Positions 58,501 through 64,000 of a stretch of DNA of 64,000 nt are shown here, piece after piece. Origin of the DNA: Humulus lupulus. Lineage: Eukaryota > Streptophyta > Magnoliopsida > Rosales > Cannabaceae. A model generated the notes under the pieces. It worked only from the letters and a program-made list of their open reading frames with translations, was not told the DNA's origin and searched no databases. The translations under genes were made by a program, and so were the position numbers. Numbering within the stretch: position 1 is the first letter of the stretch; each line of letters starts with the position of its first letter. The stretch is from NCBI RefSeq assembly GCF_963169125.1, contig NC_084794.1:114056358-114120357 (forward strand). The letters are read 5' to 3'.

Positions 58501-58628
58501 GTTTTTGCTGCTTGGTCAATATATTCTTGTGCACATTAAGAACTCAATCAAACTTCTTTTATGACCATCCTTGAGGTTCTTTCCTATTTTGACAGTTCTA
58601 GATGTAACCCCCTCATCGAGTACTACCT
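55560..58628 (-). pseudogene. Pol of Tat element D (RT, RNase H, integrase), minus strand
   Basis: From right to left: RT with GYNQIS and SKNVGATYQRLMN (about 58110-58230), an intact catalytic EVYVDDMLVK (about 58040-58070), LNSQKCTFGVSSRKFLDFIV (57900-57970), RNase H with LGFCLVLVSRKLRTYFQSH and LTDQPLRQVSQKPEMSG (57270-57500) and QALADFVVE, a damaged integrase core (PFAIGRIELIGSLPMGKGG, about 56310-56380), and its C-terminus QRIAHYYNLRIKERRFKLGDMVLRKFF (55620-55811). Many stops. It is more decayed than E. Upstream RT, protease and gag are beyond an A LTR inserted at 58629. Confidence 0.88.
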
Positions 58629-60545
58629 TATAACGTCCTGAAATCCCTATTAAAATTAAGTGCATGGATAAGCGTGTCGGGAGGGCACGTGGGGTAATTA
58701 TGGGTTAATTAATTGCATTTTGTGATTTATATGCTTATATGATCGAGTATGCTATTCGGCTATTTTTAGCCTATCTCTTAAGTGTCTTGACTCTAGTTTT
58801 ATTGTTGTGTTTTTGGAGCAAAATTATGTGTGTTTATCTTGATTTCAGGTTTATGCACAAGAATTGGGCAAATGAATGAAATGTGGAGAGAAAGTGCTAA
58901 ACCGAGCTCATAGGCATTTTGATGCTGAAAATTTCTTTAGGGCCGCAGCGCTAGAATTTGTGTCGCGACGCTGGTATCAATTACGGCCGCAGCAAGGTCC
59001 AAAATCAGATTGGAAGTAGAAATCTCAAAACTCATTCGCGCCACGGCACAGCTTTTTGGGCCGTGGCGCTTGGGTGTATTAGGGTCACGGCGAGCCTGTT
59101 TTCCAGAAAGCCGAGGCGTTCCAATTTCAAAGTGGCACTGCGGCACTGTCTTCCGTACGAGTTTTGAATTTTTCACTTATTGAAGGGCATTTTTGGAATT
59201 AGGGAAGAAAAATTAGGAGATCGTCGTTTTTAATAAGAAAATTCGCGATTTTTAGGAGAGACCTCTTGGAGACTTCTCTAACCTTAGAAAAAGAAGATTG
59301 GAGCAGACATTGGCAGATCGTGACAATCCCAAACTAGTTCTTCTCTTATCTATTTATTTTTCTGCCTTTGATTATGTTTGTTTGTGAATCAGTTAAGAAC
59401 ATGTTAATGAAGATTATGAGCTAAACTCCAATTTAGGGATTTTAATGGTGATTGTCTGAAATTATCTATGGATTAATGCAATTTCGATATTTTTCTTTCT
59501 TCTATTGATATGTGATTTATTCATATTTGTGCTCAATACAGGTTTTAGATTGGCCATCTTTTACATGATCTATGATTATAATATGAAATCTGAAAAGTGA
59601 ATATTAGGAATGCACTAATTGAATAAACATAAGTTTTGATGCAAAATGAAAGTATTTGTGTAGCTTTTGTGGCTTTAGATTATTGCTTAATGCTGATTGC
59701 TTGTGTAATTTATCTCAGAAATGCAGTATTTTACCTTGTGATTTAGTACCTTTATGTCTTAATAGGAATATTGGTAATTTTATAATCTTCCATCACATTA
59801 GAAGAAGAAGGAAAATTATTTTCCATTATTGAAATAGATAATTGAAGCAACTGAAATTATTTTTCCCTAATTTTCATCTCTTGATTGAATATTGTTATTT
59901 GTCTAGTTTATTTCCTTGCTTAATTAAATTAGTCTCAAAACAAATTTTTATTTTCCAAATAGAACTATAGATTCAATTTAATTGGTAATTAGCTATAGTC
60001 CTTGTGGGAACGATCTCACTTACATGAGTTATTACTTGTAAAGACGATACGTATATGTAATGACCCAACTATTTCTAAGACCTTGGAACATTAAAAACTA
60101 CAAGACTTAGCTACTACTTTTGGAGAAAACATAAGAAATAATCATAACTTTATTAAAACTCTAAAATAATTATTGTATCAATAACATAAAATTATAAGTT
60201 TAAAATGTAATATGGCATGGGTACCCATTGTTTGTAAAACATAAAACATAACTTTAAATCAATTGTTCAAAACTAAATGCAGAATTACAAAAGAAACATA
60301 ATTCAAAAGACTAAATAAATGTCAACCTCAATCGACACGCAGTCCACTCAGTCCATTCATCCTTAACACACAAGCCAAGCTACAAAGAATCCTTCCGCCT
60401 CCATATCTATTTTTCTGCATCACACTAAAAATAAAGGAGTGAGCCTAATGTCGAGCAAGGAAAATCTACTAACACATAAATCATAAGCATAAAACTATAT
60501 CATAAACATATACTATAAAACATATATCATATAGGACTACAATGG

Positions 60546-60668
60546 CCATCATACTTCTTGGGGCTCATTAGCTAAGCAAGTTATATGTCCATAAATCTGT
60601 GGGGCTTGCTATCTAAGCAAGTCATATGCCCATAAATTCTTGGGGCTTGCTAGCTAAATAAGTCATAT
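60546..60668 (-). repeat. Leader tandem repeat of B LTR, 3 units
   Basis: Three units with 'cttggggct', 'tagctaagcaag' and 'catatgccca', the reverse of 43921-44042. Confidence 0.8.
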
Positions 60669-60759
60669 GCCCAAGGACTATAAAACATACTATACATATA
60701 CATATCCTAACATAAGCTTAACATAACATAAACATAACATAACATAAATATAGCATAAC

Positions 60760-62609
60760 TGATGGATTAACTTATACATGATCTTTATTTATTTTCATGT
60801 ATATCTAATATTAAAAAAAATTAATACGAGATAGCCTAAAACATGTTTCTAAAATTGAATTCAAAGAGAAACAAAGAATAGAATACTTACAGTATACGCA
60901 GCAGAATTAAAGAGTCATTCCTTCACTTTCTTTAACTCTTGTATCCTCTCTGTCGCTGAGTATTATCAAGAAACTGAACCGATCTTCTATTTTCTTCACA
61001 ATCTTCCAATGTATCCTTAGAACCACCTAGACTAGTGTGGGCAATTCTCAACACATTAGATAGATATAGAGAAAAGAAGAGAAAATAACAAAGAGTCTTA
61101 GAAAATGACTTGTGTTTTGAGAGAATCTAAAACTATCATAAAATCTGACTTGTGACTTATGTTTTGACTTCTCTCTAAGCACTCCTTTTATAGACTCAAT
61201 TAGGCCATTTAATTTAATTAAAAAATCAATAAAATAATAGCCATTTTGAAGCCCTAGGTCGAAATTATCATGGGCTATAGGCCCGTGAAATTTCTCATTT
61301 GATTATAAGCCCATTGAACTTAAAATCAAGACATGTATTATTTTCTATTGATTCAATTAATTAAATAATTATTTAAATCATTTATCAAATTAATTATTTA
61401 TAATTTGAACCTCGATTTAAACATATTTATTAATTTAGATACCAATTTATCTTAATTAATAAATCTGCTATAATTTCTCTTTTCTTCTCAAAATTACACA
61501 ACTCAATGAAACTATCCAAAATTGACCTGGTCAACTTTGATAATTCTAATTAATGATTAAATCAATTAATTGAGACTATCTAGATGATTTTATCCAAGGT
61601 ACAATGGGGACCATGGGCCTATGAAATCAAGCACCAACAAGTTATCATAAATCTAACAAATAAATTTACTAACTTATTAATTCCTCGTGACTTCACTATA
61701 GACTCGGAATTGCACTCTTGAATTCATAGAACGCTCTATAACAAATATAGATACGCTATTAATTATCCATTGTTACAACCATAATTGTCACTCAATCTTC
61801 TATAGACGGTCTACAATGAGATAGGACTAAAATACCGTTTTACCCATCATTGTATTTTATCCTTAAAACACTTAGTTCCTTGTAAATGATATTTCAGTAA
61901 ACTAATTTAATTACTGAAATGAGATCTCTATCATTTAACACCTTGAACCAAACTAAAAGGAAACCATCATTTCACTTCTTCATCAGAAGCTATAGATGTT
62001 CATATCTATGATTAACACTCCCACTCAATTATATTACTGAGTTCCCAAGATGTAAGTATGGGCTAGTCAGTAGGGTAAGCTGGTAACGAACAAGTCAAAG
62101 AACTCAAATAATACAATCAGTTAGAATACTAACCACTCAGAATTGAGATTGAATTGACCTATGGTCAACTATATGATATGACTAGAATAGATAATGACCG
62201 TATGTTTACTTATCTTATCAACTTTCAATATCGGTTCAGTCCGATGTAACAAATACATCCGATCTTCTCTACTTTACTAATGTTCTGGAAAGAACATAAC
62301 ACTATAATGTGTAAGTAGATCATATCGTAGATTGGCAAGTCAGTGTAAATCCGGTGCACTGACTAATCTTAGGACTAACTTATTTTGAACATATAATCAT
62401 ATTTATATTCCACTGTGATTACGTCACTATAAATAAGATTAGCTATATGCTCGGGATTTAATAGAAGTTTATATTAAACAAATAATCATGAAAATAAAAC
62501 ATGTGAGCAAAGTGATTAACCAAGTCAAAAAATAATTTCTATTCTTTTATTGATAATAAAATGAGATTACAAAGAATTTGGGTTTTAATTAGGGCATAAA
62601 ACCCCAACA
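60760..62609 (-). repeat. Solo LTR, Ty1/copia type, 1850 bp
   Basis: Flanked by exact 5-bp duplications ATAAC (60755-60759, 62610-62614). Minus strand starts TGTTGGGGTTTTATGCCC and ends ...AATCCATCA. It aligns with 11379-13162 (same family), for example 'cgtgacttcactatagact' and 'gtaagtagatcatatcgta'. No internal sequence. It is the innermost of five nested levels. Confidence 0.92.
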
Positions 62610-63100
62610 ATAACATCAAAGCACATAAAGTCTATCCGATTTTCCTTACCAAAAGCCGGGATATTTGGAAACAAGAACAGAATTTAGAAACTCCTATAAA
62701 CCAACAGTAGAAAAAGGGTGAGAATCTTTAAGAATAAAGAATGAATGTGGGAACTAAACCATCAAGAAGAAACTTACCAAGAAGGACCTTAAGTTTCAAG
62801 AACCTAAATACCTAATCAAGAATCTATAACAAGAGTTAGGATCTGAATAAAAGAAACTAAAGAAAACTAAAGAATTATAAAGAACTGGACTTAAGGAATA
62901 GAAATACCTTGGTTGACCTTATGGATTGGTCTAAACCTTAATACCAAAATTAAACTAAAACTCACTTCCCAAGTGTTTATAAAATTTTAAAATGATATAG
63001 GTTTAACCCAAAACCCAAGTGTATCTCTCTATAGTAACACTAGCACCTTGGAGGCTCTGGTCAAAGGCTTGAAGAATGATGAAAATTGCTGAGCACTAGC

Positions 63101-63433
63101 TCCTATTTATAGATTTCAAGGAGTGAAAATATCTCCTTTTAATTTGAATAAATAAATGATTATAAAAATGAAAAAGATTTGAATTTTCATTCAACAACCG
63201 CCCAGAATTCGGTCAAAATCATTTAAAGGCAGGTCTAAGTGGTTAAGGAATGAATCAAGCTCGGTTTCCTCGAAGTTTGAAAATACACTCATGGGGTCGA
63301 TATATCGCCCCCCCTAGGCGATATATCGCCTCCCCCAGTATTCCCAAGGCTTGTTCATACGTTGGTGCAAAGTCGACGTGTTTTCTACATCTTCCGTTAG
63401 GCAATATATCGGCCCCTAAGCTACGATATATCG
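63101..63433 (-). promoter_or_regulatory. Family B promoter module
   Basis: CGATATATCG at 63299-63308, 63319-63328 and 63424-63433, and a variant at 63402-63411; pair spacing 20 and 22 bp. Reversed TATA box CCTATTTATAGA at 63102-63113. Confidence 0.72.
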
Positions 63434-63830
63434 ACATACGTGAATATATTAAACACGTAATTGCACTTTTTCAGCATAATTTGAATTGGATAACAGATTT
63501 GACTAAGTCATAATTCGATCCTAACAGTTTTTGGAAGGTTCTAGAGCTTATAGATCTTTCTTTTATTAAAACTATTCATCAAAAATACTTAATTCCTTAA
63601 TAATCAAGATTATGACAAGTGTCATGCTCTTATTGGCTCTATCTAAACCTTAGGTTATAATAAATAATATATCTAGGACCAGTAATATTAATCAAACCTT
63701 ATGTTATAATTAATATTCTTAAACTATAGGTTAAACTTATAAAATTCGTACCTGTTGTTATGAGTTTCCAACTAAGTCCCGACTTGAACCAAAATCCACA
63801 GTAACTAACATACTACTAACTAATACTAAC

Positions 63831-63856
63831 TACTACTACTACTACTACTACTACTA
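63831..63856. repeat. ACT trinucleotide run
   Basis: About nine ACT units near the start of the solo B LTR, equivalent to the AGT/AGC run at 6598-6641. Confidence 0.9.
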
Positions 63857-64000
63857 TCTAACTAGGCTAAGTAAACATTTCGGGACTCTACAGTATACTT
63901 GCATGTTGGAATTTTCACAACATATGCATGAATAAGTAAATTAAATTTGTTTAAAGGCCCGCTTTTGTTAAAAAATGGGTATTTTCGTAATTTTGGCCCG

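Larger units (their letters stand above)
60056..63892 (-). repeat. Solo LTR of family B, split by a copia LTR
   Basis: Minus strand starts TGTAGAGTCCCG (63892) and ends GGGTCATTACA (60056), with exact 5-bp duplications GTATA (60051-60055, 63893-63897). Net length about 1.98 kb. Holds all B LTR landmarks, including the ACT triplet run near its start (63831-63856). No internal sequence. Confidence 0.93.
58753..63922 (+). repeat. Solo LTR X, probably Athila/Ogre type
   Basis: Flanked by exact 5-bp duplications TATGC (58748-58752, 63923-63927). Starts TATTCGGC (canonical TG, G to A) and ends TTTTCACAACA. Net length is about 1.33 kb without the nested B LTR. The last 100 bp ('agtccttgtgggaacgatct', then 'cgtatacttgcatg', then 'attttcacaaca') recall the LTR ends of Athila/Ogre-type elements, which is the basis of the assignment. 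Contains a GC-rich patch (58930-59160). No coding domain. Confidence 0.75.
58629..64000 (+). repeat. LTR of family A (A5), split; continues past the window
   Basis: Starts TATAACGTCCTG (canonical TGTAACG, G to A) and runs to 58752 with the 'gtcgggagggcac' block. It resumes after X with 'tatgcatgaataag...ttaaaggcccgcttttgttaaaaa', which matches 3510-3560 of the F LTR, up to the window end. The 5 bp before it are TACCT; the right side is out of view. Confidence 0.85.

Noticed and set aside
59340..60050. Possible host gene between 59 and 60 kb
   Set aside because: No long ORF; the stretch lies inside solo LTR X, whose ends and TSD are clear.
1..64000. tRNA or rRNA genes
   Set aside because: No cloverleaf or rRNA-like sequence recognised; tRNA-like words are primer sites only.

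Overview
This 64 kb window is plant nuclear DNA, probably from a dicot (AT-rich, with Ty3/gypsy Tekay- and Tat-type elements, Ty1/copia, CACTA and hAT elements). It holds no host protein gene, rRNA or tRNA that I can support. Almost every base belongs to transposable elements nested inside one another. Many boundaries can be fixed to the base because both target-site duplications (TSDs) survive. No species is claimed.

Families, named here for convenience. Family A: Ty3/Tekay-type elements with LTRs of about 2.2-2.7 kb that begin TGTAAYG; six copies. Family B: Ty3 elements with LTRs of about 1.9-2.0 kb (TGTAGAGTCC to CATTACA), an iMet-type primer site, a short extra ORF (ORF1) before gag, and a Tekay-like gag-pol; four insertions. 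Element C: a Ty3 chromovirus-like element with a long LTR. D and E: Tat-lineage elements; D has an antisense ORF. X: a solo LTR of Athila/Ogre type. In addition: two Ty1/copia-type solo LTRs, one CACTA element and one hAT MITE.

Layout. 1-10137 (+): the 3' half of a decayed family A element F. Its pol is split by a hAT MITE (201-742). Its 3' LTR is split by a solo A LTR (4294-8718), which itself holds a truncated B LTR. 10138-58628: Tat element D on the minus strand, with its antisense ORF reading + from about 10.8 kb to 15.7 kb and resuming at 54.6 kb, and pol at 55.56-58.63 kb. D is interrupted by a copia solo LTR (11379-13162) and a CACTA element (15694-54598, TSD CAA). Inside the CACTA sits element C (16062-53364, probable TSD ATACA). 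Inside C lie a solo A LTR (18243-20904, TSD GCTTT), a minus-strand A element (from 23934) holding a truncated but nearly intact B element (about 27796-34002), a plus-strand A LTR (34164-36305), and Tat element E (36306 to about 53357). E is split by a rearranged B element (40154-48165). 58629-64000: an A LTR holding X (58753-63922), holding a solo B LTR (60056-63892), holding a copia solo LTR (60760-62609).

Most notable: (1) family B has a 155-156 codon ORF1 between the primer site and gag, kept open in two diverged copies, with candidate splice sites before ORF1 and before gag and a strongly conserved non-coding block between them; (2) B LTRs carry four CGATATATCG palindromes in two pairs, each pair spaced 20-23 bp, upstream of a TATA box; (3) the B copy at 40-48 kb is a scrambled mosaic with short microhomologies at its joints yet matching outer ends; (4) D has a spliced-looking antisense ORF with its own TATA box and G-box.
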